DNA of 64,000 bases from Pseudomonas graminis (GTDB taxonomy: Bacteria; Pseudomonadota; Gammaproteobacteria; Pseudomonadales; Pseudomonadaceae). The position numbers and the translations under genes are program-made. The stretch lies in NCBI RefSeq assembly GCF_013201545.1, contig NZ_CP053746.1, positions 2,631,001-2,695,000 of the forward strand, in the 5' to 3' direction. The notes beneath the pieces were generated by a model that was given only the letters and a program-made list of their open reading frames with translations, ran no database searches and was not told where the DNA came from. Below, one piece after another: positions 54,963 to 63,455 of this stretch (within the stretch, counting starts at the first letter, position 1; the number at the start of each line of letters is the position of its first letter).

Positions 54963-55237
54963 GTGAGTGAAGGCTTCTAAGGCGCCCTTCTGCGGCCAGG
55001 CCTTTCGGAGCACGGTGCAAACGTTCGTACCAGGTTTTCTGGAGGCTCAATCACGCAAGCCCCGGCCTACGGGAGGTGTGACACAAAAGCGTAACCTCCT
55101 ACTGAAAAGTCCGACGCGCCCCACTGTGCTTTCTGTCCATAGGAAGTAGAGCGCCTGACAGCCGCCCTTGGAAGCGCTGCTTATAGTTCGTCTCGTCCTT
55201 TTGGGCACACACGAATCGACACAAGGAACGTCGTTAT

Positions 55238-55822
55238 ATGAAAAAGCTTTCTCTTACCCTGGCTATCGTGGCCGCGTTCGGCCTCGGCATTTCCGGTACC
55301 GCGAATGCTGCCAACAACGGCAAACTTGTTTTCACCGGCACCCTGACCAACATCACGTGTGACATCGGCGCCGGGACTGGCGCAACCCCCGGCAACAACC
55401 CGGGCGAGATCAACGTAGACCTCGGCAACGTCTCTTTCTCCGACATCGGGCTCTTTGCCGATAACAAACTTGAAACCGCTTCGCCTATCCAGCTGTTGGT
55501 CAACTGCACCGGCGGCGCCGCTCAATACAACACTGTCAACATGCGCTTCGTTGCCCGTCAGGGCAGCGGTCTGGATAACCTCGATCAGAAACTGCTGCGT
55601 GCGACCGGTGCGGCAGACGGTGTGGGCATCGGCCTGCTCAATGCATCCAACCAGTTGATGGACCTGAGCGGCAACGAAACCATCGACACGCCGCTAATCA
55701 AGGACGGCGCCGATGGCGCTACCGCCGAGATCAACTTCGGCGCGGTTTACGTTCTCAATGGCGCGCCGACCAATCCGGGTAACGCTGACGGCTTCCTGCC
55801 GTTCGTGATGGATTACCAGTGA
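55238..55822 (+). CDS. Major fimbrial subunit (type-1 pilin family)
   Basis: 194 aa. Signal peptide MKKLSLTLAIVAAFGLGISG, cleaved near TANA-AN. Mature part: NGKLVFTGTLTNITCDIGAG (first strand and first Cys), EINVDLGNVSFSDIG, PIQLLVNCTGGAAQYNTVNM (second Cys) and a C-terminal strand DGFLPFVMDYQ, typical of subunits donated through chaperone-usher assembly. SD AAGGAA lies 8 bases before ATG 55238. Followed by chaperone, usher, second chaperone and tip protein on the same strand; probably the bulk subunit of the fibre. Confidence 0.88.
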   Translation: MKKLSLTLAIVAAFGLGISGTANAANNGKLVFTGTLTNITCDIGAGTGATPGNNPGEINVDLGNVSFSDIGLFADNKLETASPIQLLVNCTGGAAQYNTVNMRFVARQGSGLDNLDQKLLRATGAADGVGIGLLNASNQLMDLSGNETIDTPLIKDGADGATAEINFGAVYVLNGAPTNPGNADGFLPFVMDYQ

Positions 55823-55894
55823 TGTAGCAGGCGAGCGGGCGCTGCTCGCTCGCCTTCCTCACGCGCTCACTTCCAAACCCGAGACGGTCTCATC

Positions 55895-56638
55895 ATGCTT
55901 CCTGATTTCATTCGTTGCTCCGCCATCTGGCTGGGGTTGCTTCTGGCTGCCCCGGCGCAGGCGGGTATCGTGCTCAACACTACGCGTGTCATCTACCAGG
56001 CCACGGACAAGGAGGTCAGTTTCGTTGTGAACAACAGCGGCACGGCTGACATCCTTGCCCAGTCCTGGCTCGAAGCGCAGAGCGACACCGAGAACCTGCC
56101 CTTCGTCGTCACCCCGCCGCTGGCGCGAATGGCGGGCAGTACGCGGCAAATGATTCGGGTGATCTACGCCGGCGAAGGTTTGCCTCAGGACCGCGAGTCG
56201 GTGTTCTGGCTCAACGTCCAGGAGATCCCGCAATCGGCGAAAGACAACCAGCTGCAGATCGCGATTCGCCAGCGTATCAAGCTTTTTTACCGTCCCGCCG
56301 CATTGAGTGGCGACCCGCTCGACGCTGCAAAAAACCTGCGATGGCGCGTGCACGACGGCCAGCTGGAAGTCAGCAATCCGACGCCCTATCACGTGTCGAT
56401 GATCCAGATCGACGCCCGACAGCAGGGCAAGACGCTGTTCACCGCCGACAGCCGGATGCTGGCGCCCCTGCAGACCGTGCAGTTGCCGCTCAAGCAGACG
56501 GCCAGCGGTCAGGCGGTGGACCTTCGGTTCATCAGCATCAACGATTTCGGCGCGCAGGAGCCGTACACCGCAAAGGTGTCCGGTGGACAGCCGACCCAAG
56601 CCATCAAGGCCGCCAATGTCGTGACCCACGCCGAGTAG
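55895..56638 (+). CDS. Fimbrial periplasmic chaperone (first)
   Basis: 247 aa PapD-like two-domain chaperone. Signal peptide ends near PAQA-GI. Signature: VLNTTRVIYQATDKEVSFVV, AGSTRQMIRVIYAGEGLPQD (G1-strand region), RESVFWLNVQEIPQ and AIRQRIKLFYRPAALSG. Completes pilin folds in the periplasm until delivery to the usher. 72 bp after the pilin, 129 bp before the usher. Confidence 0.93.
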   Translation: MLPDFIRCSAIWLGLLLAAPAQAGIVLNTTRVIYQATDKEVSFVVNNSGTADILAQSWLEAQSDTENLPFVVTPPLARMAGSTRQMIRVIYAGEGLPQDRESVFWLNVQEIPQSAKDNQLQIAIRQRIKLFYRPAALSGDPLDAAKNLRWRVHDGQLEVSNPTPYHVSMIQIDARQQGKTLFTADSRMLAPLQTVQLPLKQTASGQAVDLRFISINDFGAQEPYTAKVSGGQPTQAIKAANVVTHAE

Positions 56639-56767
56639 CCACTCGGTTGCGGGTGGAATTTTGCCCAGGTCTTTCTTCGGTCGCAGTCATGCGGCTCCAG
56701 CGCCTTGCGCCTGCCAAACATGATTTTGCCAGCGCGTCGGAATCGAGAACACGAGTGAAACCAGCCA

Positions 56768-59353
56768 ATGGAACCCCGAGATCACACCAAGGGACATGCA
56801 CGGACCGCAGCATGCTTTTCCCCCGTCGACCGCAGACATCAGGCACGCCGGCCGTTCCTGCTGAACCCGTTGGCGAGGATCATCCTCGCATCGGCAGGGC
56901 TGGCGCTGGTCTCGTCTGCGACGGCAATGACTGATCAAAAAAGCGCCGCGACCGACGTGAAATTCAATACCTCGTTCATTCAGGGCACCGATCAGCCTGC
57001 CGATCTCGCGACGTTTCTGCATGGCAACAGCGTGGTCCCCGGAAGCTATCGGGTGGACGTCTACGTCAACCGTGTCCTGAGCGGGCGGCGCGACATCAAC
57101 TTTGTCCCCAATGCTGGAAAAGGCTCCGTCGAACCCTGTCTCACCTTGGACATGCTCCGCCAGTTCGGCATGAACGCAGAGGCTGTGCAAGCCGGCGACA
57201 CCTCGCCAACAGCGTGCTTCGATCTCCCGGCGCGTGTCGAATTTGCCCGCGTCGATTACCAGCCGGCGAGTTTGCGCCTGAACATCAGCATTCCTCAGGC
57301 GATGATGTCGCGCAGCGCTCGCGGCTACGTGCCGCCGGAATTATGGGACGAAGGCGAGACCGTCGGTTTCGTCAATTACAACTTCAGCGGCGCGCGCCGT
57401 CACCGCAGCGACCAAGGTCGATCTCAAGCGCAGGATCAGTATTACCTGAGCCTGCGCAACGGCATGAATCTGGGTGCCTGGCGGCTACGCAACGAGTCTT
57501 CGCTGACCTATGGCAATGATCAGCCTTATCGCTTTCGCAGCAATCGGACGTTCATGCAGCGTGACATCACCTCGCTGAAAAGCCAGCTGACCCTGGGCGA
57601 GACCTTTACCGATTCGCAAGTGTTCGACAGCGTTCGGTTCCTCGGCGCCATGGTGATGTCCGATGAGGGCATGCTGCCTGACAGCGAGCGTCTATTCGCG
57701 CCGGTCATTCGTGGCATCGCCGACACCAACGCCTTGGTGGAAGTGCGGCAGAACGGTTTCATGCTTTACAGCGGCAACGTCTCGCCGGGGCCGTTCGAAA
57801 TCACCGACATCTACCCCAGCGGGTCGAACGGCGATCTGGAAGTGACGGTGGTCGAAGCCGACGGCAGCAGGCGCGTGTTCGTGCAGCCCTATGCGTCACT
57901 GCCCATCATGGTGCCGAAAGGCGCGTTGCGCTACAGCCTCGCCGCCGGCCAACACGACAGCAACACTGAAGACGGCCTTTCACCCTCGTTTGCCAGTGGC
58001 ACGCTGGTGTATGGCCTGACCGAACGGGTGACGGCTGCGGGTGGCGTGCAAACCGCCGAGGATTATCAGGCCGGCAACATCGGCGCGGGGGTCAATACCG
58101 GGCTGGGCGCGGTGTCGCTGGACCTGACCCAGTCCCTCAGCCGACAGCGCGAGCAACGCTACAGCGGACAGAGCCTGCGCCTGCGCTACGCCAATACGCT
58201 GGACCTGACCAACACCACCCTCGCCGTGGCCGGTTATCGCTATTCAACGGATCAATACCTGACGTTCGACGATCACGTCGATGCGTTGCAAGCAGATGAC
58301 GGGTCAGCCCGCGCGCGCGCCAAAGATCGCATCGAAATCAGCCTGACCCAGGCGCTGCCGGAGCAGTCTGCGTCGCTGAGCTTTACTGGATCCGAGCAGC
58401 GCTACTGGGACAGAGGCAGCAAGACGCGACAGCTTTATCTGTCGTGGAACTCGGCGTGGCGTAGCCTTAGCTACAACGTGTCGGTGGAGCGCAATCAGAC
58501 CTTCGAACGCAGCGGAGAAAGCCAGTCCGACAACCGCATTGCGCTGACAGTGAGCCTGCCGCTGGGAAGCGATTCCGGTTCGTCGCGGCTGTTTGCCAAT
58601 GCCGTTCGTGACAGCGCCGGCGCGTCCAGCCTGCAGTCCGGCTTGAACGGTCAGCTGTTCGACGACCGCAACAGCTTCTACTCGCTGCAGGCCGGGCACG
58701 ACAGTGCGTCGGGCTCATCGGGCTTCGGCAAACTCAGCACCACCACGGCCTACGGGCGTTTCGACGCGGGGTACGGGCAGGGCAGGGATTATCAGGCGCT
58801 GAGCATGGGCGCTTCAGGTTCGGTGGTTGCTCACGCGGGCGGGGTGAATTTCGGTCAGCCCCTGGGCGAGACCTTCGCCCTGGTGCAGGTAAAAGACGTC
58901 AGCGGTGCGCGGCTGAGCAATTTCAGCAACGTCGAAACCGCCGATAACGGCTACGCCATCCTGCCTTACGCTCAGCCGTATCGGACCAACTGGGTCAACC
59001 TCGACACGCGTCAGTTAGGTGCCGACGTCGAGCTGGAGAATGCCGTGGATCAAGTCGTGCCCCGCCGTGGCGCGGCGCCCTTGGTCAGCTTTCGCACGGC
59101 AATTGGCCGGCGTGTGCAATTCGACCTGGAGCGGGCCGATGGCAGCCGCGTGCCAATGGGCGCAGCGGTGGAGGACGAGCAGGGCAAGCCGCTGGCGACC
59201 GTCGATCCGAGCGGGCGAGCACTGGTACTGAGCGAACGGGACAGCGGCGAGCTCATCGTCAAATGGACCGGTCAACAGTGCCGCGCAACCTTCGTGCTGC
59301 CGCCGAAAGAAGCCCACCGCAGCTACGATCGCCTGAAGGTGCAGTGCCAATGA
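56768..59353 (+). CDS. Outer-membrane fimbrial usher
   Basis: 861 aa. After a long Arg-rich leader, a signal core (LLNPLARIILASAGLALVSS) leads into the N-domain (VKFNTSFIQGTDQPADLATF, LHGNSVVPGSYRVDVYVN), beta-barrel and plug (GETFTDSQVFDSVRFLGAMV, FAPVIRGIADTNALVEVRQN, SPGPFEITDIYPSGSNGDLE) and C-terminal domains (LPYAQPYRTNWVNLDTRQLG, VPRRGAAPLVSF). Serves as the pore that polymerises and secretes subunits. Start ATG 56768 is the only in-frame ATG before the signal core; the SD is weak and the true start may be internal. Overlaps the next chaperone gene by ATGA. Confidence 0.92.
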   Translation: MEPRDHTKGHARTAACFSPVDRRHQARRPFLLNPLARIILASAGLALVSSATAMTDQKSAATDVKFNTSFIQGTDQPADLATFLHGNSVVPGSYRVDVYVNRVLSGRRDINFVPNAGKGSVEPCLTLDMLRQFGMNAEAVQAGDTSPTACFDLPARVEFARVDYQPASLRLNISIPQAMMSRSARGYVPPELWDEGETVGFVNYNFSGARRHRSDQGRSQAQDQYYLSLRNGMNLGAWRLRNESSLTYGNDQPYRFRSNRTFMQRDITSLKSQLTLGETFTDSQVFDSVRFLGAMVMSDEGMLPDSERLFAPVIRGIADTNALVEVRQNGFMLYSGNVSPGPFEITDIYPSGSNGDLEVTVVEADGSRRVFVQPYASLPIMVPKGALRYSLAAGQHDSNTEDGLSPSFASGTLVYGLTERVTAAGGVQTAEDYQAGNIGAGVNTGLGAVSLDLTQSLSRQREQRYSGQSLRLRYANTLDLTNTTLAVAGYRYSTDQYLTFDDHVDALQADDGSARARAKDRIEISLTQALPEQSASLSFTGSEQRYWDRGSKTRQLYLSWNSAWRSLSYNVSVERNQTFERSGESQSDNRIALTVSLPLGSDSGSSRLFANAVRDSAGASSLQSGLNGQLFDDRNSFYSLQAGHDSASGSSGFGKLSTTTAYGRFDAGYGQGRDYQALSMGASGSVVAHAGGVNFGQPLGETFALVQVKDVSGARLSNFSNVETADNGYAILPYAQPYRTNWVNLDTRQLGADVELENAVDQVVPRRGAAPLVSFRTAIGRRVQFDLERADGSRVPMGAAVEDEQGKPLATVDPSGRALVLSERDSGELIVKWTGQQCRATFVLPPKEAHRSYDRLKVQCQ

Positions 59354-60123
59354 ACCGCGCTTGCCTGTCAGGTATTTTGCTGGTCTTGATCAGCGGCATG
59401 GCCCAAGGCGCGGTGTCGCTGTCAGGCACCCGGTTGATCTTCGACGGTCGCTACAACGAGGCGACGATCGAGGTCAGTAACCGCGGAGCTTCCGAGGCTC
59501 TCATTCAAGCCTGGCTCGATACGCCGCGCGGGGACGATCAACCAGGCAATGGGCCCTCAGCTGATCTGCCGTTCGCGTTGACCCCGCATCTGGCGCGCAT
59601 CCCGGCAAAGAACAAACAAACCTTGCGCCTGCTCTATGAAGGCATTGGCATGCCCCAGGACCGGGAGTCGATGCTGCATCTGTACGTGCTGGAAATCCCA
59701 CGGCGCAGCCCGGCGGTTCAGCAACTGAGCATTGCCATACGCCAGCGCATCAACGTGTTCTACCGCCCGGCGGGGCTGGCCGGCGATCCGGCGGATGCCC
59801 CGCAATCGCTGATCTGGCAACGCGTTCCGTCGGCCAACGCTGCGCTGTCCCTGCGCAACCCGACGCCGTATCACGTTTCGCTGCAGGACCTGCGCATCAA
59901 TGGAATCAAGGTCGCGGACCACCGGTTGCTGCCGCCTTTTTCGGACGCATCACTGACGCCGCCTGTCCTCGGTACGAAGGGCACACTGCCCGAAACCCTG
60001 AGCTTCAAGGCCATGACCGATTACGGCGGGCAGCGTGAGTACTGCGCGCCATATCGGGAAGGGCAGCCGTTCACTGTGCCGCTGGGCAAGCCGGATTCAC
60101 ACTCACTCACAGGAAAATGCTGA
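59350..60123 (+). CDS. Fimbrial periplasmic chaperone (second)
   Basis: 257 aa PapD-like. Signal peptide MNRACLSGILLVLISGMAQG, then VSLSGTRLIFDGRYNEATIE, RIPAKNKQTLRLLYEGIGMP (G1 region), RESMLHLYVLEIPRRSP and AIRQRINVFYRPAGLAGDP. Only moderately similar to the first chaperone, so it probably serves other subunits, most likely the tip protein encoded next. ATG lies in the usher stop; the tip gene starts 1 bp after the TGA. Confidence 0.92.
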   Translation: MNRACLSGILLVLISGMAQGAVSLSGTRLIFDGRYNEATIEVSNRGASEALIQAWLDTPRGDDQPGNGPSADLPFALTPHLARIPAKNKQTLRLLYEGIGMPQDRESMLHLYVLEIPRRSPAVQQLSIAIRQRINVFYRPAGLAGDPADAPQSLIWQRVPSANAALSLRNPTPYHVSLQDLRINGIKVADHRLLPPFSDASLTPPVLGTKGTLPETLSFKAMTDYGGQREYCAPYREGQPFTVPLGKPDSHSLTGKC

Positions 60124-60124
60124 C

Positions 60125-61117
60125 ATGAAAACATCCATTATCCGAAAGTGGCTGATGCTGCCAATCACGTTGCTGATGACGCTGCTGATGCCTGGCCTCG
60201 CACTGGCGCTGACCTGCAAGACCCAGGGCGCTGGTGAGTCAGTGGTTCGCGCGGACCTGAGCAGCACCGTTGCCATTCCTGCGAACCTGCCCGATGGCAG
60301 CGTGGTCTGGCGCTCGGAGCGATTGAACCTTGCCGTCGAGTGTGCGCGGGACGAAGCGGGCGGCCCTGAAGACGTGTTCATGTACCTGAACCCTGAAAAC
60401 TTGCAGATCGGGGAAGGGATTCGCGCCGGACTCACGTTAAGTAGCGTTGATTACGTGCAAAACAGCGGGCGTATTCCTACGCAACAGCAGGCGCCTGCCT
60501 GCACGGATGCAAGCTCGGGCTGCCCGAGCGTCACGTTCAACCTGCCGTTTTCAGTGTTCATAGAGAAGTACGGCCCGACCCCGCCCTCCGGCGTCGCCAG
60601 TGATCTGTACGACTATCGGATGTTTCAACTGGATGGCCGCGACGGGCCGAACCCCGGGGCTGACGGCAAGTTGAGCTACGTCATCAACAACCTGATGGGC
60701 TTGCGCTTTGTGGCGTGCGACGCCGAATTGCGCGTCATGCCCGAGACGGTGGACTTCGGCGACGTTGCCATTCGCAATGTGCGAGTGGGAGAGATGGCGA
60801 CATTTCAGCGCTTTGCCCTGGCCACCAGCCGGACCTGCGAATCGCCGTTCAGCCTCAATGCGCGAATTACCCCGGTGTCCGGGATACTCAAGGGCGATGT
60901 GCTGGTGCCGGTCGACAACGACAGCATCGGCATTCGGATCACCCAGGCCCGCGACCGCTCGCCCGTACCGTTCCACGAACCCTTTCACCTGACCGATCTT
61001 CTGGAAGGCAACTACTCGGACACGGCCGACTTCAACGCCGAACTGCTGTGGCAAACCAGCACGCCGACCGCGGGGCCTTTTTCAGCGGAAGTGATGGTGG
61101 ATCTGTTCTACAAATAG
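60125..61117 (+). CDS. Fimbrial tip/minor subunit (putative adhesin)
   Basis: 330 aa. Signal peptide with IRKWLMLPITLLMTLLMPGL, cleaved near ALA-LT. The length implies two domains: an N-terminal one (about 30-215, starting CKTQGAGESVVRADLSSTVA) that may bind a receptor and a C-terminal pilin domain (about 220-330, CDAELRVMPETVDFGDVAIR ... EVMVDLFYK), as in FimH-like tip adhesins. AGGA precedes ATG 60125. Receptor unknown. Last gene of the fimbrial operon. Confidence 0.82.
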   Translation: MKTSIIRKWLMLPITLLMTLLMPGLALALTCKTQGAGESVVRADLSSTVAIPANLPDGSVVWRSERLNLAVECARDEAGGPEDVFMYLNPENLQIGEGIRAGLTLSSVDYVQNSGRIPTQQQAPACTDASSGCPSVTFNLPFSVFIEKYGPTPPSGVASDLYDYRMFQLDGRDGPNPGADGKLSYVINNLMGLRFVACDAELRVMPETVDFGDVAIRNVRVGEMATFQRFALATSRTCESPFSLNARITPVSGILKGDVLVPVDNDSIGIRITQARDRSPVPFHEPFHLTDLLEGNYSDTADFNAELLWQTSTPTAGPFSAEVMVDLFYK

Positions 61118-61227
61118 GCGGGCGCAGCCGGTCTGTTGGCAGCAGCGATCCGGCGGCGATTCAGGTATGCTGCGCGGCCCTCGGGCGCCGCCCGTATTCC
61201 TCGACCGTCTGCCATCCCGGAGCTTTC

Positions 61228-61461
61228 ATGACCACCCCCGAACACACGCCCGCTCCTGAACTGGACACGTCGGTCGACATCAACGCTGTCCCGGCGGATA
61301 CAAAACCTGCGATTCCCGCCTTCAGCTTCCCGTTCAAACCGGGCGAGTTGTTGCAGGCGAAGAAGGATCAGCAGCACTACAAGGGTTCAGGCAAATCGAA
61401 CCACGACAAGCGTCCGGGCGTTGCGCCATCAGGCACACGTCGGTCGATGGGCAAGCGCTGA
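61228..61461 (+). CDS. Small basic protein of unknown function
   Basis: 77 aa. Acidic, Pro/Thr-rich first half (MTTPEHTPAPELDTSVDINA), then FSFPFKPGELLQAKKDQQHY and a strongly basic tail ending GTRRSMGKR. GGAG precedes the ATG by 6 bases. No domain recognised; the basic tail could bind nucleic acid or be disordered. It follows the fimbrial operon by 110 bp but need not belong to it. Confidence 0.7.
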   Translation: MTTPEHTPAPELDTSVDINAVPADTKPAIPAFSFPFKPGELLQAKKDQQHYKGSGKSNHDKRPGVAPSGTRRSMGKR

Positions 61462-61510
61462 TTACGCTTTCGCTGACGCGCGCTGCAGGATCATTCTCCG
61501 CCCGCCATGC

Positions 61511-62473
61511 TCATGCGTCCTTGCGAAAACTGTCCCGGTATTGAGTCGGCGTCACTCCCAGACGCTGGCTGAAGATCAGCCGCATCCGCGCGGCGCTGCC
61601 AAACCCGCAGTGATACGCCACCGCCTTGATCACCATTTCGCTGCCTTCCAGCAAGTGCCGGGCAGCGTCGATGCGCGCGCGCTGCACGAACTCTGCAGGG
61701 GTGACCTTGGCGTCGCGGGCAAATACCCGGGCGAACGTGCGCGGACTCATCGCCACCACGTCGGCCAGCCGCTCCACTGAAAACGGTTCGCCGATGTGCT
61801 CCATCACATAGCGCTGCACCTTGGCCACGGGCGAATCGTCGTCTGCCGACGCCGTGAGGTACGGGCTGAATTGCGACTGCCCGCCCTGACGCTGGGCGAC
61901 CACCAGCAGACGCTTGGCCACCGCGAGGGAAATTGACGGGCCGTGATCCTCCGCCACCAATGCCAGCGCCATGTCGATGCCCGCTGTGACCCCGGCTGAT
62001 GTCATCAGCGCGCCGTCGCGAACGTAAATGCGATCAGGCTCAACCCTCGCGTGGGGGAACCGGTCGGCGAGTTGCCGAGCGTGGCTCCAGTGGGTAGCAG
62101 CCTGCCGGCCATCCAGCAAACCGGCGTGCCCGAGGATGAACGCCCCGGTGCAGATCGAACCGTAGCGTCGCGCCTGGGGCACGGCTTGCAGCAGCCACTG
62201 GGTAAGGGCGGGCATTTCCGCGGCGTCCGGCAGCGAAGGGCCGCCGGGAATCAGGAGGGTGTCGAACGGCTTAGGCGCGTCCGCCAGGGAATACTGCGCA
62301 CCCAGCGGCATGCCGTTGGACGCAATGATCGGGTAGGGCGCCGAGCCGATGGTGACGATCTCGTAGCCATCACCCTCGGGCAGGAAGCGGTTGGCTTCGG
62401 CGAAAACGTCGAGCGGCCCGGCCACGTCCAGGGACTGAACGTTGGGAAACAGCACGATCGCGACGCGCTTCAT
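61511..62473 (-). CDS. GlxA-type transcriptional regulator (DJ-1/PfpI plus AraC helix-turn-helix)
   Basis: 320 aa. N-terminal glutamine-amidotransferase-like domain (1-190): VAIVLFPNVQSLDVAGPLDV, LLIPGG and the nucleophile-elbow cysteine C108 in YGSICTGAFILGHAGLL. C-terminal AraC/XylS domain (about 215-315) with two helix-turn-helix units (FSVERLADVVAMSPRTFARV, AVAYHCGFGSAARMRLIFSQ). Activators of this type in Pseudomonas control catabolism of nitrogen compounds (ArgR, GbdR, CdhR). The effector is unknown and no linked catabolic gene is in view. Confidence 0.9.
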   Translation of the reverse strand: MKRVAIVLFPNVQSLDVAGPLDVFAEANRFLPEGDGYEIVTIGSAPYPIIASNGMPLGAQYSLADAPKPFDTLLIPGGPSLPDAAEMPALTQWLLQAVPQARRYGSICTGAFILGHAGLLDGRQAATHWSHARQLADRFPHARVEPDRIYVRDGALMTSAGVTAGIDMALALVAEDHGPSISLAVAKRLLVVAQRQGGQSQFSPYLTASADDDSPVAKVQRYVMEHIGEPFSVERLADVVAMSPRTFARVFARDAKVTPAEFVQRARIDAARHLLEGSEMVIKAVAYHCGFGSAARMRLIFSQRLGVTPTQYRDSFRKDA

Positions 62474-62577
62474 GCTGGCACACCCGGACCGAAAGGGGAG
62501 GCTCGAAGGCGAGGGTTGCTGTGGGAATTATCCCGCCAGCCAGGCACACGCCGCGAACGGTCCGAGCGCAAGTCGCC

Positions 62578-62904
62578 TTACTTCTTCGGCAACGTGGTGA
62601 CGTTGTCCCACTCAGTAATCAGCGCTTTCTTGTTCTTGCGGTCGTAGAGGCAGAGCTCGGTTCCCGTCTTGTTCTTCATGAGCGCCTGTTTGTACTGACC
62701 TTTGATCAACAGCGCGTTGAAGCCGACGCTGTCATCGAAGGCAGCGTCGGCGCCGGCAGGTTTGGCGTTCTTCAGGGAGCTGGCGCTGACACAACTGTCG
62801 ACCAGGGTTTTGTTGAAGGCGGTCCAGGCGTCCGGGCTGGAGGCATTGGCCTGACCAGCAGCGGCGGCGGTTAGTACGAGCAGCAGCGCGGTGTGCATCT
62901 TCAC
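62578..62904 (-). CDS. Small periplasmic protein of unknown function
   Basis: 108 aa with a signal peptide (MHTALLLVLTAAAAGQANAS). The mature 85 residues contain two cysteines (VDSCVSAS, TELCLYDRKNKKAL) that may pair, and a Lys-rich middle. GTG 62904 has GGAG 11 bases upstream; the ATG at 62898 is also possible. No family recognised. Confidence 0.7.
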   Translation of the reverse strand: MKMHTALLLVLTAAAAGQANASSPDAWTAFNKTLVDSCVSASSLKNAKPAGADAAFDDSVGFNALLIKGQYKQALMKNKTGTELCLYDRKNKKALITEWDNVTTLPKK

Positions 62905-62952
62905 GGGTAGGCATCTCCATGGCGTGAGGGGTGAACGCGGCCCGGCGCAGAA

Positions 62953-63414
62953 TCAGCGCGGTTCGAGTTCGTGGCGCTGAATATATTGCATACCGGCGCG
63001 CTCATACAGCCGGCGTGCGCCGAGATTGCTTTCCATCACCTTGAGGTCGACGTGGCCCTCACCGCGCTGGCGAAAGGCTTCAAACACCTGATCGAGCAGC
63101 GTGAGACCCAAGCCCTGATTGCGCGCGCGAGGGTGAACCACCAGGTTGCGGATGAACGCGCTGGTCCAGCATTGCGCAACCGCGACCACACCCTGTGCGT
63201 CCTCCAGCACGAAACACAGCGCCCGATCACACTCAGGATCAGTCTCGAAGGCATCAAGCCATGCCGGGTAATCCGCGACGCGACCGCCACCGTGCTCGCG
63301 GCCCAGCACCAACAATTGGTGCACCAAAGGCGCGTTTTGCGCGGTGAATTCAACGGGGCGCACGGCGGCCGGCCACCCCGGATCATCAAGGGTCGGGCCG
63401 AGATCGCGGCGCAT
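62953..63414 (-). CDS. GNAT-family N-acetyltransferase
   Basis: About 153 aa from ATG 63414. GNAT fold: CFVLEDAQGVVAVAQCW (strand 4), FIRNLVVHPRARNQGLGLTL (V/I-x-P-x-x-R-x-x-G/A acetyl-CoA motif A) and LKVMESNLGARRLYERAGMQ (motif B). Substrate not predictable. The frame stays open to an ATG at 63501, where it would overlap cheV by 46 bp; the residues just before 63414 (TAHYWLM) look coding, so the true start may be upstream of the one given. Confidence 0.82.
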   Translation of the reverse strand: MRRDLGPTLDDPGWPAAVRPVEFTAQNAPLVHQLLVLGREHGGGRVADYPAWLDAFETDPECDRALCFVLEDAQGVVAVAQCWTSAFIRNLVVHPRARNQGLGLTLLDQVFEAFRQRGEGHVDLKVMESNLGARRLYERAGMQYIQRHELEPR

Positions 63415-63455
63415 CAGCCAGTAATGCGCGGTGGAGGCATCGCCTGCGGTCGGTC

